A DNA stretch of 64,000 nt, taken from assembly GCF_013337765.1 (NCBI RefSeq), contig NZ_VBSB01000003.1:372001-436000 (forward strand), given 5' to 3'. The DNA is from Mycolicibacterium sphagni. Its GTDB lineage: Bacteria; Actinomycetota; Actinomycetes; Mycobacteriales; Mycobacteriaceae. The notes beneath the pieces were generated by a model. That model was not told the DNA's origin and did no database searches. It saw only the letters and a list, made by a program, of their open reading frames with translations. The translations under genes were made by a program, and so were the position numbers. Of the stretch, positions 13,344-22,351 are shown piece after piece (position 1 is the stretch's first letter; each line of letters opens with the position of its first letter).

Positions 13344-14822
13344 TCAGGCCGTGAAGCGGTAGTCGCCGAGCGGGAAGCGCCGGCTGTGCCAGTACGCCTC
13401 AACCGTGCTGGCCGGCCGGAGTGGCACGTCACCGTTCTTGTCGAAGTAGTAGCTGTTGGCCTGCTTGCAGCTGTCCTGCCAGAAGATCTGGCGGTGCCGC
13501 TTTGCCATCATCGACGCGAAGAACCGGTCGTTGGCCTCGCTCGTCACCTCGATACGGGTGGCGCGCTTGCGGCGGGCCTGTGCCAGGCAGCGGACGATGT
13601 GGTGGCTCTGCGCCTCGATCAGCGCGAAGTACGACGACCCGACATAGCCGTACGGCCCGAACACCGTGAACATGTTCGGAAAGCCAGGCACGCTGACCCC
13701 TTCGTAGGCCTGCAGCCGGTTCTCGTCCCAGAACCGGGCCAGTGACTGGCCGCCCAGACCCGTCACCGGGTAGGTCGGCACGCTGTCGGTGTCCATCACC
13801 TTGAACCCGGTGGCCAGGATCAGGACGTCGACGTCGTAGGAGCCACCATCGGCGGTCGCCACCCCCGAGCCGGTGATCTTGTCGATCGGGTCGGTGACCA
13901 AGTCGACGTTGTCCCGGTTGAACGTGGGCAGATACGTGTTGTGGAATCCCGGTCGCTTGCAGCCGACGGCGTAGCGCGGTGTGAGCTTGTCGCGCAGCTC
14001 AGGATCGTCAACTTGCTTGCGCAGGTAGGCTTTTCCGATCTCGGACATCTGCCGGGCCATCGGGTTGATGGTGAAATAGTGCGCGGCCAGCGGGAAGGTC
14101 AGCTCGACGTAGGCCTGGCTGATGAAACGTTGCAGGGACATGCCGCCGGGCACCCGCATCGCCCAGCGGGCGACCCGTGAGATCGGCAGGTCCGCCTTCG
14201 GGAAGCACCAGATCGGGGTGCGCTGAAAAACGGTGAGCCGCTTGGCAATCGGTGCGATCTCGGGGATCACCTGCACTGCGGACGCGCCGGTGCCGATGAC
14301 CGCCACCCGTTTGCCGGCCAGGTCCTGGGTGTGGTCCCAACGCGCGGTGTGCATGGTCAGCCCGGCGAATGAGTCCACCCCGTCGATATCGGGCAGTTTC
14401 GGGATCGTCAGCACACCGCTGGCGTTGACCAGGTACCGCGCGCTCAGCTGGTCGCCGGAATCCAGTTCCAGCCGCCAGATGTCGTGCTCGTCGTCGAACA
14501 CCGCTCCGGTCACCTTGGCGTTGAAGCGGATTCGGTTGCGCAGCCCGTACTTCTCGACGCAGTGTTCGGCGTACGCACGCAGTTCGTGACCCGGCGCGTA
14601 CGTGCGCGACCAGTGCGGGCTCTGCTCGAAGGAGAATTGATAGGAGAACGACGGGATGTCGACGGCGATCCCGGGATAGGTGTTCCAGTACCAGGTCCCG
14701 CCGGGGCCTCCGCCGGCTTCGATGATCAGATAGTCACCGAGGCCGGCCTTGTCGAGCAGGATCGCCGAGCCGATACCGGAAAATCCGGCGCCGACGATCA
14801 GCGTCTCGTAGTCGGGCGTCAC
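13344..14822 (-). CDS. FAD-dependent Baeyer-Villiger-type monooxygenase (Rv1393c-like)
   Basis: Cytosolic flavoprotein of 492 residues, expected to use NADPH and oxygen to oxygenate ketones or related lipophilic substrates. Two Rossmann nucleotide motifs are present, GAGFSGIG near residue 12 (FAD) and GTGASAVQ in the middle (NADPH). The Baeyer-Villiger fingerprint FxGxxxHxxxW(P/D) appears as FAGLTMHTARWD. It corresponds to Rv1393c, which also follows metK on the opposite strand. The start is a GTG. The physiological substrate is not known from sequence. Confidence 0.88.
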   Translation of the reverse strand: MTPDYETLIVGAGFSGIGSAILLDKAGLGDYLIIEAGGGPGGTWYWNTYPGIAVDIPSFSYQFSFEQSPHWSRTYAPGHELRAYAEHCVEKYGLRNRIRFNAKVTGAVFDDEHDIWRLELDSGDQLSARYLVNASGVLTIPKLPDIDGVDSFAGLTMHTARWDHTQDLAGKRVAVIGTGASAVQVIPEIAPIAKRLTVFQRTPIWCFPKADLPISRVARWAMRVPGGMSLQRFISQAYVELTFPLAAHYFTINPMARQMSEIGKAYLRKQVDDPELRDKLTPRYAVGCKRPGFHNTYLPTFNRDNVDLVTDPIDKITGSGVATADGGSYDVDVLILATGFKVMDTDSVPTYPVTGLGGQSLARFWDENRLQAYEGVSVPGFPNMFTVFGPYGYVGSSYFALIEAQSHHIVRCLAQARRKRATRIEVTSEANDRFFASMMAKRHRQIFWQDSCKQANSYYFDKNGDVPLRPASTVEAYWHSRRFPLGDYRFTA

Positions 14823-14838
14823 TGCCCACCCTCCCGTG

Positions 14839-14868
14839 CGCGTAGGCGGCCTTTCGACCGCCTACGCG
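14839..14868 (-). terminator. Strong hairpin, likely transcription terminator
   Basis: CGCGTAGGCGG (14839-14849) and CCGCCTACGCG (14858-14868) form a perfect 11-bp stem with an 8-nt loop. It lies just downstream of the haemophore gene and upstream of the monooxygenase start, both on the minus strand. There is no U-tract, which is common for mycobacterial terminators. Confidence 0.65.
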
Positions 14869-14880
14869 TGACGCCGAGTC

Positions 14881-15276
14881 TTAGCCGACGAACTGGTCGA
14901 ACGCCCACTGGTACTGCGGCGGGATGACCTGAACGCCGCACTGCTTCTGCAGGGTGCCCAGGGGGGCGATGATCGCGGTGAACTCCTGGTATTCCTGCGG
15001 ATTGGCCTGCGCGTAGGCCTGCAGGGTCGCGGAGGCTTGAGCGCGCGGTTGCATCGCCGCGGTCATCAGCATCTTCTGTCCGGCCGGGTGGCTGGCCAGG
15101 TAGCCCTGAATCTGGCCCTGTGCGGTCGCGACAGTCGCGTCGATGTTGCCTTGGCTGCAGTCCGGAGCGGCGACCGCGGCCGGTGCGGCGATGACTGCCG
15201 CCGCCAGGCCGGCGGTGATGACGCCGAAACAGATGCCGAGTGTTCGCCGGGGTCCGGCGGCTTCAGCAATTTTCAT
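14881..15276 (-). CDS. Secreted haemophore-like haem-binding protein
   Basis: 131 residues with a signal peptide (hydrophobic segment about 12-34, ending AAVAA). The mature domain resembles the mycobacterial haemophore fold typified by Rv0203: Cys soon after cleavage (PDCSQGN), YLASHPAGQ, an alanine-rich helix, and a second Cys (LQKQCGV) likely to form a disulphide. The expected role is binding haem outside the cell or in the periplasm. GGAGGG precedes the ATG. No MmpL haem transporter is adjacent, so a role in haem import is inferred from the family only. Confidence 0.75.
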   Translation of the reverse strand: MKIAEAAGPRRTLGICFGVITAGLAAAVIAAPAAVAAPDCSQGNIDATVATAQGQIQGYLASHPAGQKMLMTAAMQPRAQASATLQAYAQANPQEYQEFTAIIAPLGTLQKQCGVQVIPPQYQWAFDQFVG

Positions 15277-15370
15277 GGGGTAAATCCCTCCACATTATGA
15301 ATTCTGTTGCCATTGTGGCCTGTCCGGACGGTCCCGACAAGGTTGCTGCTAGCACTGCTTTCCTAGCTGC

Positions 15371-16297
15371 TCATGCGTGCAACGCTGCGCGCAGAGCGGC
15401 TAGTCCACGTTCGGTCGCCTCAGTGGCGGCCGGGACCACCCCGGCGTAACCGAGATAGCCATGCACCAGTGTGTCGGCCAGATGCAGCTCGACCGTTACA
15501 CCGGCGGCCGCCAGCAGCTCGGCGTACCGGGCGCCGTCGTCGCGCAGCGGGTCGTGGCCGGCGACGGCGACGTAGGCGGGCGGCAGGCCGGTCAGGTCGG
15601 CCGCCCGGCCGGGGGCCAGGCCAGGCGGCGGGTCGGCGAGGTCGACTTCCCCGGCGTACCAGCGGCTGAAGGCGTCGATGGCGGCGTTGTCCAGAATCGG
15701 TGCGTCGGCGTTCTCGGCGAACGACGGCAGCGAGTTGTCCCACATCGTCGACGGGTACCAGAGCAGCTGGAACGCGATCGGCGGGCCGTCGGTGTCGCGG
15801 GCCAGCTGGGCCACCACCGCGGACAGCGTGCCGCCTGCCGAGTCACCGGCGACCGCCAGCCGCGCGCCGTCGGCGCCGAACTCGTCGGCATGGTCGGCCA
15901 CCCACCGGGTGGCGGCCCAGACGTCGTCGACGGCAGCGGGGTAGGGATGCTCGGGGGCCAGCCGGTAGTCGACCGAGACGACCACAGTGCCTGCGCCGAC
16001 CGCGTGATTGCGGGCCGTGCCGTCATGGGTGTCCAGGTCACCGACGGCGAAACCGCCGCCGTGGAAGTACATGGTGACCGGTGGATTGGTGACGTCGGAG
16101 GGCCAGTAGACCCGAATCGGGATCGGGCCTGAGGGGCCGTCGATCTGGTGATTCTCGACCCGCAGCTCGGGATGCACCGGCGCGCGCGGCAGCTCCCGAA
16201 GCCGGCGGCGCGCCTCGTCGATTCCGCCGTCGACAGACAATTGGAACGGCACTGCTTCCAGTACCTTCTGCAGGATGGCATCCACCGGCGGTCGCAT
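15371..16297 (-). CDS. lipH: Alpha/beta hydrolase, hormone-sensitive-lipase family (LipH-like)
   Basis: Esterase of 308 residues, probably acting on short acyl esters. The HSL oxyanion motif HGGG is in [12 protein letters not shown], the nucleophile elbow is [12 protein letters not shown], and the acid and base are the Asp of [10 protein letters not shown] and the His of DTLVHGY. No signal peptide is seen. In M. tuberculosis LipH (Rv1400c) also sits beside the Rv1401 membrane gene and priA. Its ATG region overlaps that of the divergent YhhN gene by 23 bp. Confidence 0.88.
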   Translation of the reverse strand: MRPPVDAILQKVLEAVPFQLSVDGGIDEARRRLRELPRAPVHPELRVENHQIDGPSGPIPIRVYWPSDVTNPPVTMYFHGGGFAVGDLDTHDGTARNHAVGAGTVVVSVDYRLAPEHPYPAAVDDVWAATRWVADHADEFGADGARLAVAGDSAGGTLSAVVAQLARDTDGPPIAFQLLWYPSTMWDNSLPSFAENADAPILDNAAIDAFSRWYAGEVDLADPPPGLAPGRAADLTGLPPAYVAVAGHDPLRDDGARYAELLAAAGVTVELHLADTLVHGYLGYAGVVPAATEATERGLAALRAALHA

Positions 16298-16997
16298 CAG
16301 CCCACCGTACTTACGGACCCTGACAACGTGGTGGCTCGCCGGTGCCGCGGTGGCGATCGGCTACGGCATCTTCCTGGTGATCACCGCGCTGCGGCTGCCC
16401 GAGAACTCCGAGCTCACCGGGCAATTCCCTGGGCAGCCCGCCGTCAAGGCGCTGATGGCGGTACTGCTCGCGGTCGCCGCGCTGTGGCACCCGATCGTGC
16501 GGGAGCGACGCTGGCTGATCGCGGCACTGCTGTTCTCGGCCGGCGGCGACTTCTTCCTGGCGATGCCGTGGTGGCAACCGTCGTTCGTGCTCGGGCTCGG
16601 CTCGTTCCTGGTAGCTCATCTCTGCTTCCTGGGTGCGCTGCTGCCGCTGCGGGGTCCCAGCCGGCCCCGCCTGGTCGCCTCGGCGGTCGTGGTCGTCGCG
16701 TGCGTGGCTTTGCTGGTGTGGTTCTGGCCCCGACTGGTCGCCGACGGACTGACCATCCCCGTCCTGGTCTACATGGCCGTGCTGGCCGCGATGGTGTGCG
16801 CGGCGCTGATGGCCCGCCTGCCCACGGTGTGGACGGCGCTGGGAGCGGTGTCCTTCGCGATCTCGGACGGGATGATCGGCATCGGCCGCTTCGTCCTGGA
16901 CTCGCACGCGCTGGACGTGCCGATCTGGTGGGTGTACGCCACCTCTGAGGTGTTGATCACGGCCGGGTTCTTCTTCGGCCGGGCGGCGGCTGACTGA
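16275..16997 (+). CDS. YhhN/TMEM86-type multi-pass membrane protein (Rv1401-like)
   Basis: 240 residues with about seven or eight hydrophobic helices. The pattern, with [16 protein letters not shown] and later [14 protein letters not shown], fits the YhhN family, whose animal relative TMEM86 is a lysoplasmalogenase; the conserved acidic residues in these helices are present. Activity in bacteria is largely untested. ATG 16275 lies inside the 5' end of the divergent lipH gene. No better start exists before the first helix, since the next in-frame GTG would cut it. Confidence 0.75.
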   Translation: MASTGGRISPPYLRTLTTWWLAGAAVAIGYGIFLVITALRLPENSELTGQFPGQPAVKALMAVLLAVAALWHPIVRERRWLIAALLFSAGGDFFLAMPWWQPSFVLGLGSFLVAHLCFLGALLPLRGPSRPRLVASAVVVVACVALLVWFWPRLVADGLTIPVLVYMAVLAAMVCAALMARLPTVWTALGAVSFAISDGMIGIGRFVLDSHALDVPIWWVYATSEVLITAGFFFGRAAAD

Positions 16998-17029
16998 ACG
17001 TCTGTCGGGTCCGTCGATAGTCTTCGACG

Positions 17030-19027
17030 ATGCCGATCCGGCGCGCCGCCGAGCACGAACCCATCGCCCGGGTGCTGCCGATGCTGTCGGTGCCGCATCT
17101 GGACCGCGAGTTCGACTATCTGGTGTCGGCCGAACAGTCCGACGACGCCCAGCCCGGGGTGCGAGTGCGGGTCCGGTTCAACGGCCGGCTCGTCGATGCC
17201 TTCGTCCTCGAACGGCGTTCGGACACCGACCATGTCGGCCAGCTGGGCTGGCTGGACCGCGTCATCTCGGCCGAGCCGGTACTGACCCCCGAGGTGCGCC
17301 GTCTCGTCGATGCGGTCGCCGCCCGCTACGCAGGCACCCGTCCCGACGTGCTTCGGCTGGCCATCCCGCCGCGGCATGCCAGGGCGGAGAAGACCCAGGC
17401 CGATGCCCCGCTGCTTCCGGTCATCGACCCGGTCGACCCGACCGGCTGGGCCCGGTATGGCCGCGGCGACCAATTCCTGACCGCGCTGCGCGACGGCCGG
17501 GCCGCCCGCGCGGTGTGGCAGGCGCTGCCCGGCGAGCAGTGGTGCGACCGGATCGCCGAAGCCGCCGCGGCCGCTGTGAGCGGTGGCTACGGGGTGCTGG
17601 CCGTCGTTCCCGACCAGCGTGATATCGATGCGCTGTGGCAGGCCGCGACCGCGCGGATCGACCCGTCCGCGGTCGTCGCCCTTTCGGCCGGGCTGGGTCC
17701 CTCGGCCCGGTACCGGCGCTGGCTGGCGGCATTGCGCGGGCACGCGCGGCTGGTCATCGGCACGCGCAGTGCGGTGTTCGCGCCCGTCGAGCGACTCGGC
17801 CTGGTCATCGTCTGGGACGACGGCGACGACACCCTCGCCGAACCGCGCTCGCCCTACCCGCACGCCCGCGAGGTGGCGATGCTGCGCGCCCATCAGCTGC
17901 GCTGCGCGGCGGTGATCGGCGGCTACGCCCGCACCGCCGAGGCGCACGCGCTGGTGCAGAGCGGCTGGGCGCACGATCTGGTGGCGCCCCGGCCGCTGGT
18001 GCGCGCGGCCGCCCCGCGGGTCGTTGCCCTCGACGACGACGGCTACGCCGAGGAGCGTGACGCCGCCGCCCGATCGGCGCGGCTGCCGTCGCTGGCGCTG
18101 CGCGCCGCCCGCGGCGCGCTCGAGCAGGAGGCCCCGGTGCTGATCCAGGTGCCGCGGCGCGGGTACGTGCCGTCGGTGGCCTGCGCCCGCTGCCGGACGA
18201 TCGCCCGCTGCCGGCACTGCATGGGACCGCTGTCACTGTCCGAGCGGGATGCGGCCGGGGCGGTGTGCCGCTGGTGCGGCCGGATGGACAGCTCGCTGCG
18301 TTGCCGGCGCTGCGGTTCGGACGCGATCCGCGCCGTGGTGGTGGGGGCGCGCCGCACCGCCGAGGAGATGGGCCGGGCCTTCCCGGGGACGACGGTCATC
18401 ACCTCGGCGGGGGATGCGGTGCACACCGAGATCGAGCCGGGCCCGGCGCTTGTCGTCGCCACCCCGGGAGCCGAGCCGCACGTGCCGGGCGGCTACGGCG
18501 CCGCGCTGCTGCTGGACAGCTGGGCGCTGCTGGGCCGCCAGGACCTGCGCGCGGCCGAGGACACCCTGCGACGGTGGATGGCCGCCGCCGCGCAGGTGCG
18601 GCCCCGCGGGGACGGCGGGGTGGTGGCGGTGGTGGCCGAATCGGCGATCCCGACCGTGCAGGCGCTGATCAAGTGGGATCCGGTCGGGCACGCGGAGGCT
18701 GAGCTGGAGGCCCGCGCCGAGGTGGCCCTGCCGCCGTGCGTGCACATGGCCGCTGTCGACGGCGGCTCTGACGCGGTCAGCGCGCTGCTCGAACATGCGG
18801 AGCTGCCCGAGGACGCCGACCTACTCGGACCCGTCGACCTGCCGCCCGGCGTCCGCCGCCCGCCCGCGGCCCGGCCGGGCGAACCGGTCATCCGGATGCT
18901 GGTGCGGGTCCGCAAGGACGAGGGGTTGGGCTTGGCCGCCTCGCTGCGGCATGCCATCGCCATCGCCAGCGCCAGGCACGACCACGAGGCGGTTCGGGTA
19001 CAGATCGATCCTTTGCACATAGGGTGA
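17030..19027 (+). CDS. priA: Primosomal protein N' homologue lacking helicase motifs
   Basis: 665 residues, homologous to replication-restart PriA. The N-terminal 3' DNA-binding domain is recognisable (LPHL-type opening, PGVRVRVRFNGR). All eight zinc-binding Cys are kept as four CxxC pairs between about residues 385 and 427. The Walker A site expected after the N-terminal domain is replaced by ALPGEQWCDRIAEAA, and the DEEH box by VIVWDDGDD near residue 260. Actinobacterial PriA proteins are known to lack helicase motifs, so this is a lineage trait, not a local mutation. The likely role is structural recruitment at stalled forks. Confidence 0.9.
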   Translation: MPIRRAAEHEPIARVLPMLSVPHLDREFDYLVSAEQSDDAQPGVRVRVRFNGRLVDAFVLERRSDTDHVGQLGWLDRVISAEPVLTPEVRRLVDAVAARYAGTRPDVLRLAIPPRHARAEKTQADAPLLPVIDPVDPTGWARYGRGDQFLTALRDGRAARAVWQALPGEQWCDRIAEAAAAAVSGGYGVLAVVPDQRDIDALWQAATARIDPSAVVALSAGLGPSARYRRWLAALRGHARLVIGTRSAVFAPVERLGLVIVWDDGDDTLAEPRSPYPHAREVAMLRAHQLRCAAVIGGYARTAEAHALVQSGWAHDLVAPRPLVRAAAPRVVALDDDGYAEERDAAARSARLPSLALRAARGALEQEAPVLIQVPRRGYVPSVACARCRTIARCRHCMGPLSLSERDAAGAVCRWCGRMDSSLRCRRCGSDAIRAVVVGARRTAEEMGRAFPGTTVITSAGDAVHTEIEPGPALVVATPGAEPHVPGGYGAALLLDSWALLGRQDLRAAEDTLRRWMAAAAQVRPRGDGGVVAVVAESAIPTVQALIKWDPVGHAEAELEARAEVALPPCVHMAAVDGGSDAVSALLEHAELPEDADLLGPVDLPPGVRRPPAARPGEPVIRMLVRVRKDEGLGLAASLRHAIAIASARHDHEAVRVQIDPLHIG

Positions 19028-19078
19028 GACCCGACGAATCGGGGGAAGGTAGGACCCGACCAAACTGGGGGAGGCGCG

Positions 19079-20887
19079 ATGAAGTTGACCGGCCGGGTCA
19101 TCTGGTTCTCGATCGCCTTGCTGCTCATCGTGTTTGGATTGCTGTCGCCATTGGTGTTCACCGGGAGCTCGCAGGGCGGCCCGGCGTCGGACCCGGTGGT
19201 CATCACCGACTACCGCGCCGAGTTCGTCGTCGACGCCAACGGCAGGCTGGACGCGACCGAGACGATCACCGGCAACTTCCCCAGCGGACGGCACGGCATC
19301 TTCCGGTACTGGGACGTCGCCAACATCAACAGCCCACACGTCCGCCAGCCGCCACAGATCACCGAGATCCTCCTCGACGACCGCCCGGTGCCCTACAAGA
19401 TGCAGTGGGAGAGCGGAAAACGCTTCCGGGTCGCCAAGATTGGTGATCCGGACAACTACCTCGACTACGGCAGCCACGTCTTCCGGATCCGCTACACGAT
19501 CGACGGTGTCCTCGACCCGGGCGGCACCGGCGGTGACAAGCAGTTCGCGTCGTCGACGGGTGACCCGTCAGGGCGCTCGGCGTTCTTCTGGAACGTCATC
19601 GCCCCGGCGTGGAACAACACCATCGAACACGCCGACATCACCGTCGTCCTGCCCGGCGGGGTCACCGGCGCCCAGTGCTCGGTCGGCTACGGCGTCGGGC
19701 GGGCCTGTGACGATCTGGCCGTCAGTGGCGACAAGGTCCATCTGTCGGCCAGCGACCTGGACCCGCGCACACCGGTCACGGTGCGGGCCGGGGTCGACGT
19801 GCCCACTCCGCCACGCGCCGAGCTGCCGTGGACCTACCGCTGGGACCCGATACTGGGCCGGTCGCTGCCCGGGGTGGTGTGGCTGATCGGGGCCAGCTTG
19901 GCGGCTGGTCTCGGCGCCTTCCTGTGGTGGCGGACCACGGTCGAGGCGACACCCGGGTTTCCGCTGCAGTACGCGCCGCCGCCGGGCCTGGGCCCGGTGC
20001 AGTGTGAATACATCCGCACCGAGAAGGTGCCGCCCAACGGGCTGACCGCGACGCTGTTCTATCTGGCCGAGCGCAAGCTGGTCGACCTGCATCAGGTCAG
20101 CGACAAGAAGTGGACCGTCACCGGCACCGCGCCCTATGCGGCGTGGGCGGACGTCGACCCGGTCAGCGTGGACATCGCCTCTGCGCTCAAGGTGCTCGGA
20201 CCCGACACCCGCTTCGACGCCAACGGCACGGTGACGGCCGGGAAGAAGCTCTCCAGCGCCAAGACGGATATGAGCGCGTCGGTCACGAAGTGGGCATTCG
20301 ACGGGTACATGGTCAAACGCTCCAGGGAGCTGTGGCTGCGGTTCTTCAACTTCCTCGCCCTGGTGCTTGCTGTCTGCGCCTTCATCTGGTCCCCGATCAC
20401 CCTGTGGGGCGTGCCGTTCGCGCTGTTCTTCCTGTTCTCGGCCCGATCGTGGACCACCGGGGTCGGCAGCCGGCGCACCCCCGCGGGGCGCGAACTGTGG
20501 TCGCAGGCCGGGGGTTTTTACCGGATGCTGTCTACCGACTCGGCCGAGTCGCGCTTCGATTTCGCCGCCCGCAAGGACCTCTACACCGCCTACATCCCGT
20601 TCGCGATCGCCGGCGGCGTCGCCGCCCTGTGGGCGCGCAAGTACCAGACCGCCACCGGCGAGGTCGATCCGCAGCCGGACTGGTACCACTCGTCGTCGGG
20701 TACCAGCTGGCATGCGGCGACCAGTGGTGGTGCTAGTTTCGACAGCTTCGAGTCGGCGTTGTCGTCGTCGATCGGCGCCTACACCGCCTCGCAGTCCTCG
20801 TCGTCGTCCAGCAGCGGCGGCGGCGGGGGCGGCGGTGGTGGCGGAGGCGGCGGTGGCGGTGGCGGAGGAGGAGGCGGTTCATGGTGA
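19079..20887 (+). CDS. DUF2207 membrane protein with polyglycine tail
   Basis: 602 residues. A first membrane helix (about 9-28) is followed by an extracytoplasmic beta-rich DUF2207 domain (VVITDYRAEFVVDANGRLD, SGRHGIFRYWDV). Further helices lie near residue 265 (GVVWLIGASLAAGLGAFLWW) and residues 425-455, with a cytoplasmic segment between. The C-terminus is a Ser-rich stretch followed by 21 consecutive Gly codons and SW. This architecture is typical of the family, whose role is unknown. The gene overlaps lemA by 7 bp, so the two are translated together and may act in one envelope complex. Confidence 0.8.
   Translation: MKLTGRVIWFSIALLLIVFGLLSPLVFTGSSQGGPASDPVVITDYRAEFVVDANGRLDATETITGNFPSGRHGIFRYWDVANINSPHVRQPPQITEILLDDRPVPYKMQWESGKRFRVAKIGDPDNYLDYGSHVFRIRYTIDGVLDPGGTGGDKQFASSTGDPSGRSAFFWNVIAPAWNNTIEHADITVVLPGGVTGAQCSVGYGVGRACDDLAVSGDKVHLSASDLDPRTPVTVRAGVDVPTPPRAELPWTYRWDPILGRSLPGVVWLIGASLAAGLGAFLWWRTTVEATPGFPLQYAPPPGLGPVQCEYIRTEKVPPNGLTATLFYLAERKLVDLHQVSDKKWTVTGTAPYAAWADVDPVSVDIASALKVLGPDTRFDANGTVTAGKKLSSAKTDMSASVTKWAFDGYMVKRSRELWLRFFNFLALVLAVCAFIWSPITLWGVPFALFFLFSARSWTTGVGSRRTPAGRELWSQAGGFYRMLSTDSAESRFDFAARKDLYTAYIPFAIAGGVAALWARKYQTATGEVDPQPDWYHSSSGTSWHAATSGGASFDSFESALSSSIGAYTASQSSSSSSSGGGGGGGGGGGGGGGGGGGGGSW
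20816..20878 (+). repeat. (GGN)21 tract encoding polyglycine
   Basis: Twenty-one successive glycine codons (mixed GGC, GGT, GGA, GGG) form the tail of the DUF2207 protein, preceded by a run of Ser codons. The mixed third bases argue against recent simple slippage and suggest selection for the protein tail. Confidence 0.85.
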
Positions 20888-21417
20888 GCTTCGTGCTGAT
20901 CGTGGTGCTGGTGCTCGCGGTCCTGGTGCTGATCGGGTTCGTGTTGGGCTACAACAAGGTTCGGGCCGCCGACGTCCGCGTTGACGAGGCGCTCGGCGGT
21001 ATCGACGTGCAGCTCACCCGGCGGGCCGCCCTGATCCCGGGGCTGGTGCACACCGTGCAGACCTTCGCCGCCCACGAAAAGGCGATCCTGGATCACGTCG
21101 CCGACGCGCAGACGGCGCTGGCCGCCGCGACCACGGGAAAGTCTGTGGCACAGCGCACTTCGGCGGAAAAGGAGTTCGACACCGCTGTCGGTCAGGTGCT
21201 GGCGCTGGGCCAGAGCTACCCGCAGCTGAACTCCTCGAACAACTTCCTGAACCTGCAGCAGAACCTCGCCGACACCGAGGACAAGCTCGCGTTTGCCCGG
21301 CAGTACTACAACGACGCCGTCGCGACGGTGAACCGCTTGATCACCACGATTCCGACGATGTTCGTCGCGCCGATGGCCGGGGTGTCGCAGCGCGAGTTCT
21401 ATCAGGTACCAAAGTAG
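20881..21417 (+). CDS. LemA family protein
   Basis: 178 residues. One N-terminal membrane helix (about 3-24) is followed by a long helical-bundle domain with the LemA signature: [38 protein letters not shown], and the C-terminal [15 protein letters not shown] with FP-like IPTMFVAPM. LemA proteins are membrane-anchored with the bundle in the cytosol or outside, depending on the lineage; their function is unsettled. Its ATG overlaps the DUF2207 stop region, a recurrent LemA/DUF2207 pairing. Confidence 0.9.
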   Translation: MVSFVLIVVLVLAVLVLIGFVLGYNKVRAADVRVDEALGGIDVQLTRRAALIPGLVHTVQTFAAHEKAILDHVADAQTALAAATTGKSVAQRTSAEKEFDTAVGQVLALGQSYPQLNSSNNFLNLQQNLADTEDKLAFARQYYNDAVATVNRLITTIPTMFVAPMAGVSQREFYQVPK

Positions 21418-21421
21418 CCGT

Positions 21422-22351
21422 ATGCGAATTGTTTTCGCGGGCACTCCCGAACCGGCACTCCCGTCGCTGCAGCGGCTGATCGACTCGCCCCGCCATGAGG
21501 TGATCGGGGTGCTCACTCGCCCGGATGCCGCCGCAGGACGGCGGGGCACACCCGCGCCGTCGCCAGTGGCGCGGCTTGCAGACGAGGCCGGCATCCCGGT
21601 GCTGCGCCCGGCGCGGCCCAACAGCGGTGAGTTCATCGCCGAGCTGACTGAGCTGGCACCGGAGTGCTGCGCGGTGGTGGCCTACGGCGCGCTGTTGAGT
21701 GAAGCGCTGCTTGCGGTTCCGGCGCACGGCTGGATCAACCTGCATTTCTCGCTGCTTCCTGCGTGGCGGGGTGCGGCGCCGGTACAGGCCGCCGTCGCGG
21801 CGGGCGATACCGTCACGGGCGCAACAACTTTCCTGATCGAGCCGAGCCTGGACTCCGGCCCGGTCTACGGCGTGGTCACCGAAACCGTGCGGCCCACCGA
21901 CACCGCGGGCGACCTACTGGACCGGCTTGCCGTCTCGGGTGCGGGCCTGCTGGAGGCGACGCTGGACGGTATCGGCGACGGCACGCTGACACCGGTACCC
22001 CAACCCGTCGACGGGGTCAGCCTGGCGCCGAAGATCACCGTCGAGCAGGCACGCGTCTCCTGGGATCTGCCCGCCCACGTCGTCGATCGCCGGATCCGTG
22101 CGGTCACCCCCAATCCCGGTGCCTGGACGATGATCGGTGACCTGCGGGTCAAGATCGGTCCGGTCAGCGTCGACGAGGCGGCTTCGCCGTTGGCGCCGGG
22201 CGAGATCGCGGTGGATCGGTCCGGGGTTCGGGTCGGCACCGGGTCGGTGCCGGTGGTGCTCGGCCAGATACAGCCGCCCGGCAAGAAGCTGATGAACGCT
22301 GCCGACTGGGCCCGCGGCGCCCGGCTCGACGAGACGGTGCGGGCATCATGA
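21422..22351 (+). CDS. fmt: Methionyl-tRNA formyltransferase
   Basis: Formylates initiator Met-tRNA using 10-formyl-tetrahydrofolate. 309 residues. [13 protein letters not shown] opens the Rossmann domain, and the catalytic block is [16 protein letters not shown]. The C-terminal OB-like tRNA-binding domain contains [11 protein letters not shown]. It starts 4 bp after lemA and its stop overlaps rsmB (ATGA), so fmt-rsmB-rpe-ribD form one transcription unit, as in M. tuberculosis Rv1406-Rv1409. Confidence 0.96.
   Translation: MRIVFAGTPEPALPSLQRLIDSPRHEVIGVLTRPDAAAGRRGTPAPSPVARLADEAGIPVLRPARPNSGEFIAELTELAPECCAVVAYGALLSEALLAVPAHGWINLHFSLLPAWRGAAPVQAAVAAGDTVTGATTFLIEPSLDSGPVYGVVTETVRPTDTAGDLLDRLAVSGAGLLEATLDGIGDGTLTPVPQPVDGVSLAPKITVEQARVSWDLPAHVVDRRIRAVTPNPGAWTMIGDLRVKIGPVSVDEAASPLAPGEIAVDRSGVRVGTGSVPVVLGQIQPPGKKLMNAADWARGARLDETVRAS

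Noticed and set aside
20760..20880. Ser/Gly codon run as a CRISPR-like or satellite repeat
   Set aside because: It is an in-frame coding tract for a Ser-rich and polyglycine tail, common in DUF2207 proteins.
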